Of a stretch of DNA of 64,000 nt, positions 44,872-54,141 are shown piece by piece. Both the position numbers and the translations under genes were made by a program. The DNA is from Candidatus Brevefilum sp. (GTDB taxonomy: Bacteria > Chloroflexota > Anaerolineae > Anaerolineales > Anaerolineaceae). The stretch is from contig JARGGB010000001.1 in assembly GCA_029210815.1 (NCBI GenBank), positions 76,308 to 140,307 of the forward strand, in the 5' to 3' direction. Every line of letters begins with the position of its first letter. The stretch's first letter is position 1. The notes beneath the pieces are model-generated. The model worked only from the letters and a program-made list of their open reading frames with translations. It was not told the DNA's origin and made no database searches.

Positions 44872-46788
44872 CTAAAAAATTATTACTGTTATTCCACGGG
44901 CGAATAATGCCGCCAATGTGGCAATAACAATTGTCATTGCTGCAATATACCACATCGCTTTTGTTCCCAATTCTTTTCTTATCACAACCATTGTCGCCAA
45001 ACACGGAATGTAAAAAACAACAAAAACAGCATAGGTCACCATTTGGACTGGCGTCAGCACATCAGAAAATGACATGCTTCCTAAAGCCTGTCCAAGCATG
45101 ACCAGGGATAATTCCTTACGCAGCACGCCAAATATCAGGGGAACCCCAACTTCCTGAGGTAAATCTAAAAGCCACGAGAGCGGTCTGACCAGGGTATTCA
45201 AATAAACAGCAATATTAAGATGATTCAAAATCGCCAGGACAATGCTGCCGCCAATCAGTAATGGCCATGCTTCAACAATGAATTCTCGAATACGCCACCA
45301 GGCTTTATTGAAAACCGTACGCAGGGTTGGCACCCGGTACACAGGCATCTCTAATATCAGACCAGGTGATGTATCCGGAACAAGTCTTGAAAGAATCTTT
45401 GCCGTGACTGCAATGACAAAGAGATTGAACAAGTAAATTCCCAGGGCAAGAGCAGGTCCGAGATAGAAAGCGACCAATCCAAATACGACGGATAATCGGG
45501 CTGCACAAGGCACCATAGTAGACAGCGCAGCCGAGATAAAACGTTCCCGCTTATCTTCCAAAATCCGTGTGGACATAATCGCCGGAACATTACAGCCAAA
45601 ACCAAGGATGAAAGGCACAATGGATTTGCCATGCAAACCAATTTTATGCATCAAGGAGTCCATTAAAAAAGCTACTCGAGGAAGATATCCTACATCTTCC
45701 AAAACGCCCAAACCTATCAAAAAGGGCACCAGGTACGGCAGGACAATTGCCACACCGCCTGCAAGACCCTGGATCAGGCCAATCACCAGTTCAGTTGTGA
45801 AATTTTGTTTACCACCTAATAAACCGATCGCCCAGGTTTCCATTTGCTCAAACAAAACCATCAATGGCGTTTCAATTAAGCCCCCCAGGCTGTACACTGC
45901 TTGAAAAAACAAATATAAAATCAGGACTAAAAATGCATAACCCAAAAGCGGATGAAGAAGAATATCATCCAATTTGTCACGAAAAGTGATATTCCGCTTA
46001 CCTTGTTTGATGATCCTGTTCGCGATCTGTTCCGCCAGGGAACTTCTTTCGCCATTGATCACCCAATCAGAGGATTGACCTCGCGTATGCCGTAAACCTT
46101 CTCGAATAGATCTCAAGTCATCCTGGATTTCCGGTTTCTGGTCGAGAACATCCTTCAGGATTGATTCATCACCTTCAATTAATTTGATGGCTAAAGCCCT
46201 CGGCTTCAAATAGGTCTTAACATTTTTGAGATTGGTTTCAAGAACAGTTAAATATGTCTCAATTTCCTCGCTGTATCTGGGTTGAACGGGGATTTTGTAC
46301 TCATTGCCAACCTGAAAAGCTTTGGTGAACAGCGGTTGAATACCCCGACCCTTGGAAGCAATCATTGGAACAACAGGGGCACCCAAAAATTCTTCCAGTG
46401 CTCTGACGTCAACATGAATGCTCATCCTGTCGGCTTCATCCATCATATTTAATGCAACAACAATGGGAATTTCAAGCTCAAGTAATTCAACTGTCATTGC
46501 TAAACCATGGGACAAACGCGAAGCATCCAGGACATTAACAACAACGTCAACTTCGTTTGACCGTAGATATTTAATGACTTCCCGCTCTGCGGGATTCGTA
46601 CCAGCTAACGTGTAAGTGCCCGGCAAATCCACAACATCAACAATCTGCCCCAGCAAGCGGACTTTGCTTTCTGTGAAAGTGACAGTGGTACCGCTAAAAT
46701 TGCCAGTTTCTGCTTTGTAACCTGCAATTTGGTTAAATAACGTACTCTTCCCGCAGTTGGGTTGACCAATTAATCCAATTCGCATCAA
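44872..46788 (-). CDS. feoB: Ferrous iron transporter FeoB
   Basis: A 638-residue iron permease. The N-terminal G domain has G1 GQPNCGKST, G3 DLPGTY and G4 NMMDEAD; a helical GDI domain follows to about residue 270. The membrane part has the two Gate motifs (PFILGFGCNVPAIMSTRILED with its Cys) and ends in ARGITVIIF. It imports Fe(II) across the inner membrane. It overlaps feoA by 4 bases. The short C terminus lacks the cytosolic FeoC-like tail. Confidence 0.95.
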   Translation of the reverse strand: MMRIGLIGQPNCGKSTLFNQIAGYKAETGNFSGTTVTFTESKVRLLGQIVDVVDLPGTYTLAGTNPAEREVIKYLRSNEVDVVVNVLDASRLSHGLAMTVELLELEIPIVVALNMMDEADRMSIHVDVRALEEFLGAPVVPMIASKGRGIQPLFTKAFQVGNEYKIPVQPRYSEEIETYLTVLETNLKNVKTYLKPRALAIKLIEGDESILKDVLDQKPEIQDDLRSIREGLRHTRGQSSDWVINGERSSLAEQIANRIIKQGKRNITFRDKLDDILLHPLLGYAFLVLILYLFFQAVYSLGGLIETPLMVLFEQMETWAIGLLGGKQNFTTELVIGLIQGLAGGVAIVLPYLVPFLIGLGVLEDVGYLPRVAFLMDSLMHKIGLHGKSIVPFILGFGCNVPAIMSTRILEDKRERFISAALSTMVPCAARLSVVFGLVAFYLGPALALGIYLFNLFVIAVTAKILSRLVPDTSPGLILEMPVYRVPTLRTVFNKAWWRIREFIVEAWPLLIGGSIVLAILNHLNIAVYLNTLVRPLSWLLDLPQEVGVPLIFGVLRKELSLVMLGQALGSMSFSDVLTPVQMVTYAVFVVFYIPCLATMVVIRKELGTKAMWYIAAMTIVIATLAALFARGITVIIF

Positions 46789-47009
46789 ATTTTCTCGACT
46801 TTAACCCGAGATGCAATCCCCCTGCCCAAGGCTATTGATCGGCCGTCAACATCGACCATGATCGGTCCACCCATCGGTGCATAACGCAGAACTTTGACCT
46901 CACGGCCGGGACACAAGCCCAATTGCCGCAACTTAAAGCTTACGCCCTTCCCCCCGGTATAATCAACAACACGCACTGCCTTGCCTTTAGGTGCACCTAA
47001 TAAATTCAT
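46785..47009 (-). CDS. feoA: Ferrous iron transport protein FeoA
   Basis: A 74-residue SH3-like FeoA: RQLGLCPGREVKVLRYAPMGGPIMVDVDGRSIALGRGIASRV. It stimulates FeoB. Its promoter and a palindromic operator lie just upstream at 47035-47071. Confidence 0.93.
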   Translation of the reverse strand: MNLLGAPKGKAVRVVDYTGGKGVSFKLRQLGLCPGREVKVLRYAPMGGPIMVDVDGRSIALGRGIASRVKVEKI

Positions 47010-47034
47010 TTAGCCTCTAATAATAATTTCCAGT

Positions 47035-47063
47035 ATTTTATCGTTTTGAGTTGATTCAGTCAA
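47035..47063 (-). promoter_or_regulatory. feoAB promoter
   Basis: On the minus strand TTGACT (47058-47063), a 17-base spacer and TAAAAT (47035-47040), 26 bases upstream of the feoA start. Confidence 0.7.
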
Positions 47064-47071
47064 GAATCAAC
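47050..47071 (-). promoter_or_regulatory. Palindromic operator over the feoA -35
   Basis: GTTGATTC and GAATCAAC flank TTGACT, giving a perfect 8-bp inverted repeat centred on the -35 box. It is well placed for an iron-responsive repressor of the DtxR/MntR or Fur type; no such regulator gene is in the window. Confidence 0.65.
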
Positions 47072-47312
47072 CTATAAAATTTTATCAATCCGATCAATTT
47101 GATTTATCAATCAATTTTGGCAGTCAAATGATGATACTTCAAATCATTCTAGAAAAAACAAAAAAAGTCCTGAACCATTGTAGTTTGAAAATAATCGAAG
47201 CTTCTGTATAATTATTCAAGCTATCGGACCAGTAGAATTTAAGCCAAAAAGATTATGATAAATACTACTATAATTATAAAAATAACTGCACTCATAAAGT
47301 CAGGAGAAATAC

Positions 47313-48485
47313 ATGACAGCATTGCCGCCACCAATCATGGCATCAGAGACTGGCTCCTTTGCTCGAAAAACAATTGAAGAATTAAAACCGGGAATAATCG
47401 ACAATTTATTAAACCAGTACGATTACACCCCACAAATTCAAAAAGCTTTACTCGAGTTCAAATCGGAGATGATAAGCGGGCAGTTAAAACCGCTTCAAGA
47501 GAAAACCAGCGATAGACCGATATGGGATCTGGATGTCCACGCTTACATTGGTGAAAGTTGGCTGAATATTCCCTGGATTTTAGCAGAAACCTTCTTTTTC
47601 CGCAGGGTCCTTGAGGCAGTACAATACTTTCAACCAGGACCATGGCAGGGAAAAGATCCTTTTCAACACTTAAAAGATTGCGAACTTTTAACCGCACTTC
47701 CCGAATTTATTAAAACATTTCAAAACAAAAACGCTTCAAACGATGAATCAGCATTTAAAGAAGCTTGCTATCAATCCCTATGGGGAAATCAAAGTGATTT
47801 GAGCAACCTCCAATCCTACGATGAAATTCTAAATCATCCTGCAGAAAAACTTGTTATTGACCACTCGGAGCAAGCATTTAAATTTATCTCTCATCATAAC
47901 GGTAAACTTGCCTATTTCTTTGATAATGTTGGAAAGGAGATATTTTTTGACCTCGCCTTAATTGACCTATTACTTCAAAGGAATCTTGCACAATCTGTAA
48001 CTTGCTATCTCAAAAGTCAGCCATTTTTTGTTTCGGATGCCCTGCCAAAAGATCTTTATCAAGCAGTAGATCTTTTGGCATCCTCATCCGATGAAGAATG
48101 TGAACATCTGGCGGCTCGCATTACAAACGATCTTAAGTCGGGAAAAATCAGAATCGAAGCACCACCTTTTCTAGCAACAAGCCGAACTTTCCGAGCAATG
48201 CCTGATGCCTTGAAACGAGAGATTGGTCAACATGATCTAGCAATACTGAAAGGTGATGTGAATTTTAGAAAGCTTGTTGGTGATCGTCACTGGGACCCAA
48301 CCACCCCAATCGAAAAAACGGCAGGCTACTTCCCAACAAGCTTATTAAGCCTACGAACATTAAAAGGAGAGCTTATTGTCGGTTTAGAAAAGGATCAATT
48401 ACATAATTTGGAATCAAACGCTGAAGAAAATTGGATGATAAACGGTAAAAGGGGCACGATCACATTTTTCCAAAATCAAAATTGA
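47313..48485 (+). CDS. ARMT1/DUF89-family damage-control phosphatase-like protein
   Basis: A 390-residue cytosolic protein of the DUF89/ARMT1 family. The long helical N-terminal part contains DLDVHAYIGESWLNIPWILAETFFFRR. The metal-binding half contains AYFFDNVGKEIFFDLALIDLLL (the D-N-x-G-E motif) and ILKGDVNFRKLVGDRHW. Family members are metal-dependent phosphatases acting on damaged sugar phosphates or metabolites. The gene is preceded by an AGGAG site and followed by ino1 after 63 bases. Confidence 0.82.
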   Translation: MTALPPPIMASETGSFARKTIEELKPGIIDNLLNQYDYTPQIQKALLEFKSEMISGQLKPLQEKTSDRPIWDLDVHAYIGESWLNIPWILAETFFFRRVLEAVQYFQPGPWQGKDPFQHLKDCELLTALPEFIKTFQNKNASNDESAFKEACYQSLWGNQSDLSNLQSYDEILNHPAEKLVIDHSEQAFKFISHHNGKLAYFFDNVGKEIFFDLALIDLLLQRNLAQSVTCYLKSQPFFVSDALPKDLYQAVDLLASSSDEECEHLAARITNDLKSGKIRIEAPPFLATSRTFRAMPDALKREIGQHDLAILKGDVNFRKLVGDRHWDPTTPIEKTAGYFPTSLLSLRTLKGELIVGLEKDQLHNLESNAEENWMINGKRGTITFFQNQN

Positions 48486-48548
48486 TGCGTGCCTTTATTA
48501 CCAAACAAAATAAAACAAATAACAAGCTGACGAAAGGTTATTAATGAC

Positions 48549-49628
48549 ATGAGCGAAAACAAAAAAGTTCGAGTTACAATCATTGGCGTGGGCAATTGTG
48601 CGTCTGCATTGGTTCAGGGTGTCGAGTTTTACAAAAATGCGAAAAATGACGAGCGTGTTCCCGGACTAATGCATGTTGATTTAGGCGGATACCACATTTC
48701 AGATATCGAGTTCAGCGCTGCCTTTGATGTTGTGGATACCAAGGTTGGTAAAGATCTGTCAGAAGCCATTTATGCTTTCCCAAACAACACCTACCACTTT
48801 GCAGATGTTCCAAAGCTTGGTATTCCCGTCCATCGCGGGATGACACACGATGGTTTGGGGAAATATTTGAGTCAAATTGTCAAAAAAGCACCGGGACCAA
48901 CGGATGACATCATTAAAATCCTGCAAGACACAAATACGGATGTCGTTGTCAATTTCTTGCCCGTTGGATCTGAAATGGCAACAAAATGGTATGTTGAACA
49001 GGTTCTTGATGCAGGCTGCGGTTTTGTCAACGCCATTCCAGTCTTTATAGCTAGCTCAAAATACTGGGGAAAACGTTTTAGTGAAAAGGGGCTGCCAATC
49101 ATCGGCGATGACATCAAAAGCCAGGTCGGAGCAACCATTTTGCACCGAGTCCTGACCAGCCTGTTTGTTGACCGCGGCGTCAGACTTGATCACACCTACC
49201 AGCTCAATTTTGGCGGTAATACCGACTTCATGAATATGCTCGAACGAGAACGCCTGCAATCTAAGAAGATCAGCAAAACCGGCGCTGTGACAAGCATGCT
49301 TCCTTATACCCTCCCCGAAGAGGATATTCATGTCGGTCCAAGTGACTATGTTCCCTGGTTAACTGATAGGAAATTCTGCCACATCAAAATGGAAGGGACA
49401 ACCTTCGGCAATGTGCCCCTCAATTTAGAAGCCAAATTAGAAGTATGGGATTCCCCCAACTCTGCTGGTGTAATCATAGACGCCGTTCGCTGCTGTAAGC
49501 TCGCTCTCGATCGTGGATTGTCAGGCCCCCTATTAGCACCTTCCTCCTATTTCATGAAAACCCCACCTGAGCAGTATGAGGACAGCATAGCACGGGATAA
49601 AACCACCGCCTTTATTCAAGGTAAATAA
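48549..49628 (+). CDS. ino1: Inositol-3-phosphate synthase
   Basis: A 359-residue NAD-dependent enzyme converting glucose 6-phosphate to L-myo-inositol 1-phosphate. Seen are the Rossmann loop [48 protein letters not shown] with the catalytic Lys, and [11 protein letters not shown]. Inositol phosphates feed phosphoinositide lipids or compatible solutes; TreS nearby also hints at solute/carbohydrate metabolism. Confidence 0.95.
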   Translation: MSENKKVRVTIIGVGNCASALVQGVEFYKNAKNDERVPGLMHVDLGGYHISDIEFSAAFDVVDTKVGKDLSEAIYAFPNNTYHFADVPKLGIPVHRGMTHDGLGKYLSQIVKKAPGPTDDIIKILQDTNTDVVVNFLPVGSEMATKWYVEQVLDAGCGFVNAIPVFIASSKYWGKRFSEKGLPIIGDDIKSQVGATILHRVLTSLFVDRGVRLDHTYQLNFGGNTDFMNMLERERLQSKKISKTGAVTSMLPYTLPEEDIHVGPSDYVPWLTDRKFCHIKMEGTTFGNVPLNLEAKLEVWDSPNSAGVIIDAVRCCKLALDRGLSGPLLAPSSYFMKTPPEQYEDSIARDKTTAFIQGK

Positions 49629-49651
49629 TTTTTAAAATTACATGAAGAATC

Positions 49652-49680
49652 AACGGGAGCATCACATGCTCCCGTTTTTC
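49652..49680 (+). terminator. Terminator after ino1
   Basis: ACGGGAGCAT, a 3-nt loop, ATGCTCCCGT and a T-run. Confidence 0.9.
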
Positions 49681-49718
49681 TTATTCCCTTGTTCATCTAA
49701 AACAATTCACAAAAGTTT

Positions 49719-49747
49719 TTGCTTATTAGCCAACTCATTGATATAAT
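49719..49747 (+). promoter_or_regulatory. Promoter of the DnaE-like gene
   Basis: TTGCTT (49719-49724), a 17-base spacer and TATAAT (49742-49747), 42 bases before the start codon. Confidence 0.55.
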
Positions 49748-49789
49748 AAAGATATTAGAATAAATGTTCTTTAATCATTACATTTGATC

Positions 49790-52700
49790 ATGAATAATAT
49801 TCCGTTTTTACGAACCCACTCCTATTACGGATTTCTGGAATCATTGCTTTCTCCAGAAGATCTGATTGCAAATGCAATAAAATATGGCGTGCAGACTTTG
49901 GGCATGACAGACCATCGTTACCTCACGGGTTCAATTGCATTCCATGAAGCATGTCTGACTGAAGGAATAAAACCTATCCTCGGTCTTGAAATCGATTTTA
50001 ATTACAAGGGATTTCAAGGCATTTTATGCCTGATTGCAAAAGATCGTGACGGCTGGACGAATTTATCCCACCTTAGCAGTCTGATGCTGGTCGAAAACAT
50101 AAGTTTAGAATGTAACGATTTGGCAAATCACCGTGCCGGATTAATTTGCATCATGGGCAGTCCGCAAGGAATCTTAAGAGAATTAGTCTTTAACTGTTCC
50201 CAATCCTTGAATTATCCTGAGCAAATAATAAAAAATTTTCAAACCACCTTCCAGGATAATCTCTATATTGAAATTCAACGTTTTGCTGATGGTCCACTCA
50301 AAAACGAGAGCAGCCTTCTGCAGCTTGCAAAGAAACATGCAATCCCAATTATCGCAAGCCAGGATATCCGCTATGAAAACGCTGCAGACCAATCGACATA
50401 CCGAACTTTATCAGCTGTTCGACAAAATAAAAGACTTGATTCAATAAACCAAAAACTTGATCTCATCAAACAAGCCAGCTTTCCAAATCAGGAAGATTTC
50501 AAACATAGGTATCAAGATATTCCAGAAGCCATTGAAAACCTGCAAATCCTTACAGAAAAATGCCAATTGAAATTACCAGTAGGTCAGAGGTATTACCCTG
50601 ACTTCAAAACACCATCGGGCATCTCACAATCAGAATATCTAAAGGAAAAAGCCTATGAAGGTGCCAGGAAAATATATCCAAATATTGACGAGAAGATCAC
50701 CCATCGTTTGAATTATGAACTGAACATCATTTCTGAGATGGGATATGAACCTATCTTTTTGATTGTTCAGGATGTGATCAACCAGGCTCGAAAATTAGGG
50801 ATTCCCACTTCATCCAGGGGGTCGGCAGCCTCTTCCCTCGTTGCCCATTGTTTAAATATCACCTCTCCCGACCCAATCGCCCTCAACTTATACTTCGAGC
50901 GTTTTCTAAACCCGGCTCGTAAGAAACCGCCGGATATCGACACCGACATTGCCTCTCATCGACGTGATGAAATCATCCAGTATGTTTTTGATACCTACGG
51001 GGAAAATCATGTCGCAATGGTCGGGACGATCAATCGCTACAGACCAAAATCAGCTCTGAATGACGTGGCAAAGGTCTATGGACTTTCACCAGAAACTGTT
51101 CGCCAACTCTCAAAAAGAGTGCCCTCTTCCTTCAGCTTTCGGCGCAGCGATGATGAAGTGGATCCATTCTCTGGCATCCTTCGTGATCAATCTATCCCAA
51201 TGATCCACAAAATCATCAACGATGCAAAAGCAATTCTAGACTTACCCCGACATCTTTCTGTCCACCCGGGGGGAATTGTGATAGCGCCCTTCCCAATCAG
51301 GGATCTGGTACCACTGGTTCATTCGACTTCCTTAGGGATCAACCACACCCAATTTGATCTTGATGGCGTTGAAGAATTAGGACTTGTCAAAATTGATTTG
51401 CTTGGGATTCGTGGATTAACCGTTCTGGGTGAGGTCGCAAATAAAATCAGGTCCTGGCGGCTTAGCGAATTTAATCAAGGATTGGATGTCCTGGAAAGCA
51501 TCCCGGGAAAGGACCCTGAAACTGAACAAACCATTTCTAAAGCACAAACGATTGGATGCTTCCAAATAGAAAGCCCCGGTATGCGTGCGACTCTAAAAGA
51601 GATCAACGCAAAATATGTGGAAGACATCATGGCAGCTCTGGCGCTCTACCGTCCTGGACCATTGAAAGGTGGCTTGAGGGATGCTTTCGTCCGAAGATTT
51701 CGAGGTGATGAGCCTATTGAGCATCTCCATCCCTCATTATCAAACCTGCTGGGAGACACCTTCGGCGTCATCCTATACCAGGAGCAAGTTTTGCGCATTG
51801 CACATGAATTAGGCGGCCTTACGGTTGCCCAGGCAGATATTCTCAGACGTGCAATGAGTCACTTTGATCCTGGTGGGATCATGGACACTCTGCGCAGGCA
51901 ATTCATCGAAGGTGCATTAAAAAATAAAGGCGTAAGTATTGAAATTGGGGAAAGAATCTGGGATATGATGTCAGCCTTCGCAGGGTACGGATTTCCCAAA
52001 GCCCATGCTGCCTCCTATGCAAGGCTTGCCTGGAACGCAGCCTGGTGCAAAACTCACTTCCCTGCAGAATTTATGGCTGCGGTCCTCAGTTATGGTGGGG
52101 GATATTATTCTCAACGGGTTTACTTAATGGAAACACGAAGGCTAGGCTTATCGGTTTCACCACCTCACATCAACCATTCTAACCACCGCTTTAAAGTTGC
52201 CTATCCCAATGGAAGACCAAAGCTTTATATGGGCTTGGACCAGGTCAGGGATCTGACTCAGAAAACGATTGATTCAATCATTAAAAATCGACCTTTCCAT
52301 TCACTTGAGGATTTTATAATTCGGGTGGACCCGCATAAAAAGGAAGCTGAAAACCTGATCATGTGTGATGCTCTTGAGGGTTTGGTTAACATTCCGGAAG
52401 CCCTGGAAAGGATTTCACACAAACATCCTGCTGGACAATTATTATTATTTTCCGAAAGAAAACAAATCGAGGATTGGGATGCTGAAAAAAAATATAAAGC
52501 ACAATTAGAAATTCTTGGTGCAAGCCTGGCTTCCTCTCCGTTGGAACAATTTGCAGGCGAAATTCAATCTTCTGGTGCAATTTCTACCATAGAAGCAGAA
52601 AAAAGCGTTGGTGAAAAAGTTAAGATCGCAGGAATGCGTCAAACGTATCGCAGATTTCGAACAAAGTCCAAACAAACAATAGCAGTCCTGACTCTGGAGG

Positions 52701-52876
52701 ATTTAGAGGGGTCTCTTCAAATATTGATTTCTCCTTATCTATATCGGCAAAACCATCTCGTACTTCAAGAAATCGGTCCATTTATCATTGAAGGTGTGAT
52801 CGAACGCGATTCTGAACGGAAAAATATAAAGATGAATGCAGAGAAAATTGTGCTGCTGAAAAATACCGACAGGTGA
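49790..52876 (+). CDS. DNA polymerase III alpha, DnaE2-like
   Basis: A C-family polymerase of about 1028 residues. The N-terminal PHP domain (1-200) has lost the HxH motif (RTHSYY). The palm has KKPPDIDTDIASHRRDE with the catalytic aspartates and DGVEELGLVKIDLLG. Fingers, a helix-hairpin-helix region (YGFPKAHAASYARLAW) and an OB fold near the end (KVKIAGMRQTYRRF...LTLEDLEGSLQILISP) follow. Length and the C-terminal end match the error-prone DnaE2/ImuC group better than replicative DnaE (about 1160). No imuA or imuB is nearby. ATG 49790 is chosen over TTG 49784. Confidence 0.85.
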   Translation: MNNIPFLRTHSYYGFLESLLSPEDLIANAIKYGVQTLGMTDHRYLTGSIAFHEACLTEGIKPILGLEIDFNYKGFQGILCLIAKDRDGWTNLSHLSSLMLVENISLECNDLANHRAGLICIMGSPQGILRELVFNCSQSLNYPEQIIKNFQTTFQDNLYIEIQRFADGPLKNESSLLQLAKKHAIPIIASQDIRYENAADQSTYRTLSAVRQNKRLDSINQKLDLIKQASFPNQEDFKHRYQDIPEAIENLQILTEKCQLKLPVGQRYYPDFKTPSGISQSEYLKEKAYEGARKIYPNIDEKITHRLNYELNIISEMGYEPIFLIVQDVINQARKLGIPTSSRGSAASSLVAHCLNITSPDPIALNLYFERFLNPARKKPPDIDTDIASHRRDEIIQYVFDTYGENHVAMVGTINRYRPKSALNDVAKVYGLSPETVRQLSKRVPSSFSFRRSDDEVDPFSGILRDQSIPMIHKIINDAKAILDLPRHLSVHPGGIVIAPFPIRDLVPLVHSTSLGINHTQFDLDGVEELGLVKIDLLGIRGLTVLGEVANKIRSWRLSEFNQGLDVLESIPGKDPETEQTISKAQTIGCFQIESPGMRATLKEINAKYVEDIMAALALYRPGPLKGGLRDAFVRRFRGDEPIEHLHPSLSNLLGDTFGVILYQEQVLRIAHELGGLTVAQADILRRAMSHFDPGGIMDTLRRQFIEGALKNKGVSIEIGERIWDMMSAFAGYGFPKAHAASYARLAWNAAWCKTHFPAEFMAAVLSYGGGYYSQRVYLMETRRLGLSVSPPHINHSNHRFKVAYPNGRPKLYMGLDQVRDLTQKTIDSIIKNRPFHSLEDFIIRVDPHKKEAENLIMCDALEGLVNIPEALERISHKHPAGQLLLFSERKQIEDWDAEKKYKAQLEILGASLASSPLEQFAGEIQSSGAISTIEAEKSVGEKVKIAGMRQTYRRFRTKSKQTIAVLTLEDLEGSLQILISPYLYRQNHLVLQEIGPFIIEGVIERDSERKNIKMNAEKIVLLKNTDR

Positions 52877-52964
52877 ACCGGCCAAACCTTGTCGCGGATT
52901 TTGGATAAAGCTATACTTGATTCTGATGACAAGTTTAGAGAAAAAATCGAAAAGATAACAAAGC

Positions 52965-54086
52965 ATGTTAGATATTTATGAGCGCTTAGCCAGCTACCTG
53001 GATACGCTTCCAGCCGGCTACCCAACAACTGAAGACGGATTAGAGCTGCAAATCCTGCGAAAACTTTTTACTGAAGAAGAAGCCGAATTAGCTTTGCACC
53101 TCATGATCCTTGATGAGCCAGTTTCGGTCATAGCCTATAAAGCCGGATTGGAACAGGACTACGCTTCGAAGCTGCTGGAGCGCATGGTTCAAAAGGGTTT
53201 GATTTCGGGGTCTTATCCAGAAGGAAAACCACCGGTTTACTCTATCAGCCAATTTGTTGTCGGTTTTTATGAGGATCAGGTCAATCGCCTTGATGCCGAG
53301 TTGGTAAACTTGTTTGAAGCCTATGCACCCATTTATTTTGATAAGGGTCCTTGGAAAAAGCAGCCGCAAATACGGACGATTCCAGTAATGGAAGCCATTC
53401 CTGTCACCCCTGAAGTTTTACCCTATATGCAAGTTGAAGCCATTCTGCAATCGAAAACAGATTTCGCAGTACGCAATTGCGTCTGTCGTCAGGAGAAGGA
53501 GATACTTGATAAGGGGTGCGGTAAGCCAATGGAAACTTGCATGATGTTTGATAGTGCAGCAAGTAACACCGTGAAAACTGGCAAAGGCAGGATGATTTCA
53601 ATGGAAGAAGCGCAGGGCATCCTCAAACAAGCCCGAGAAGCTGGACTGGTATTGCAGCCATCTAATTCTCAAGATCCAATCTTTCTATGCGCTTGCTGCA
53701 GCTGCTGCTGCGGGGTGTTAAGTAATATAAAAAACCATCCAAATCCTGGCGCGCTCGTTGCAAATCCATATTTCGCCGAACATAATCCTGCTTATTGCAT
53801 AGCCTGTAGTGCTTGTGCTGAAATCTGTCCAATGGCAGCATTGACCATGAACGGTAGTAGCGAGATCGAATTTGATCAAACGCGCTGTATCGGCTGTGGA
53901 TTATGCATTACTGTTTGTCCAAGCGAGTCCCAAAAATTGGTACTTAAACCAGATTTGGAACAACCAAAAATCCCAAAAAACACCACACAAACCTACTTAA
54001 GCATATCAAAAGCGCGAGGTATTGGGAATTTGGTCAGTATGTTGTGGATATTGATAAAAAACTACTTTAAGACCATCAAAATATAA
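52965..54086 (+). CDS. 4Fe-4S protein with winged-helix N terminus
   Basis: A 373-residue protein. The first 100 residues look like a winged helix (LRKLFTEEEAELALHLM...GLEQDYASKLLERMVQKGLI). The middle has RNCVCRQEK and a striking FLCACCSCCCGVL segment. The end carries two [4Fe-4S] motifs, CIACSACAEICPM and CIGCGLCITVCP, followed by a hydrophobic C-terminal helix (about 350-370). It may be a membrane-bound or DNA-contacting redox protein; its function is unknown. Confidence 0.7.
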   Translation: MLDIYERLASYLDTLPAGYPTTEDGLELQILRKLFTEEEAELALHLMILDEPVSVIAYKAGLEQDYASKLLERMVQKGLISGSYPEGKPPVYSISQFVVGFYEDQVNRLDAELVNLFEAYAPIYFDKGPWKKQPQIRTIPVMEAIPVTPEVLPYMQVEAILQSKTDFAVRNCVCRQEKEILDKGCGKPMETCMMFDSAASNTVKTGKGRMISMEEAQGILKQAREAGLVLQPSNSQDPIFLCACCSCCCGVLSNIKNHPNPGALVANPYFAEHNPAYCIACSACAEICPMAALTMNGSSEIEFDQTRCIGCGLCITVCPSESQKLVLKPDLEQPKIPKNTTQTYLSISKARGIGNLVSMLWILIKNYFKTIKI

Positions 54087-54141
54087 AGGTGAATGCAAGA
54101 ACCATATCAAATCTAAATAAAAGGATTTACGAGGAGGAAAA

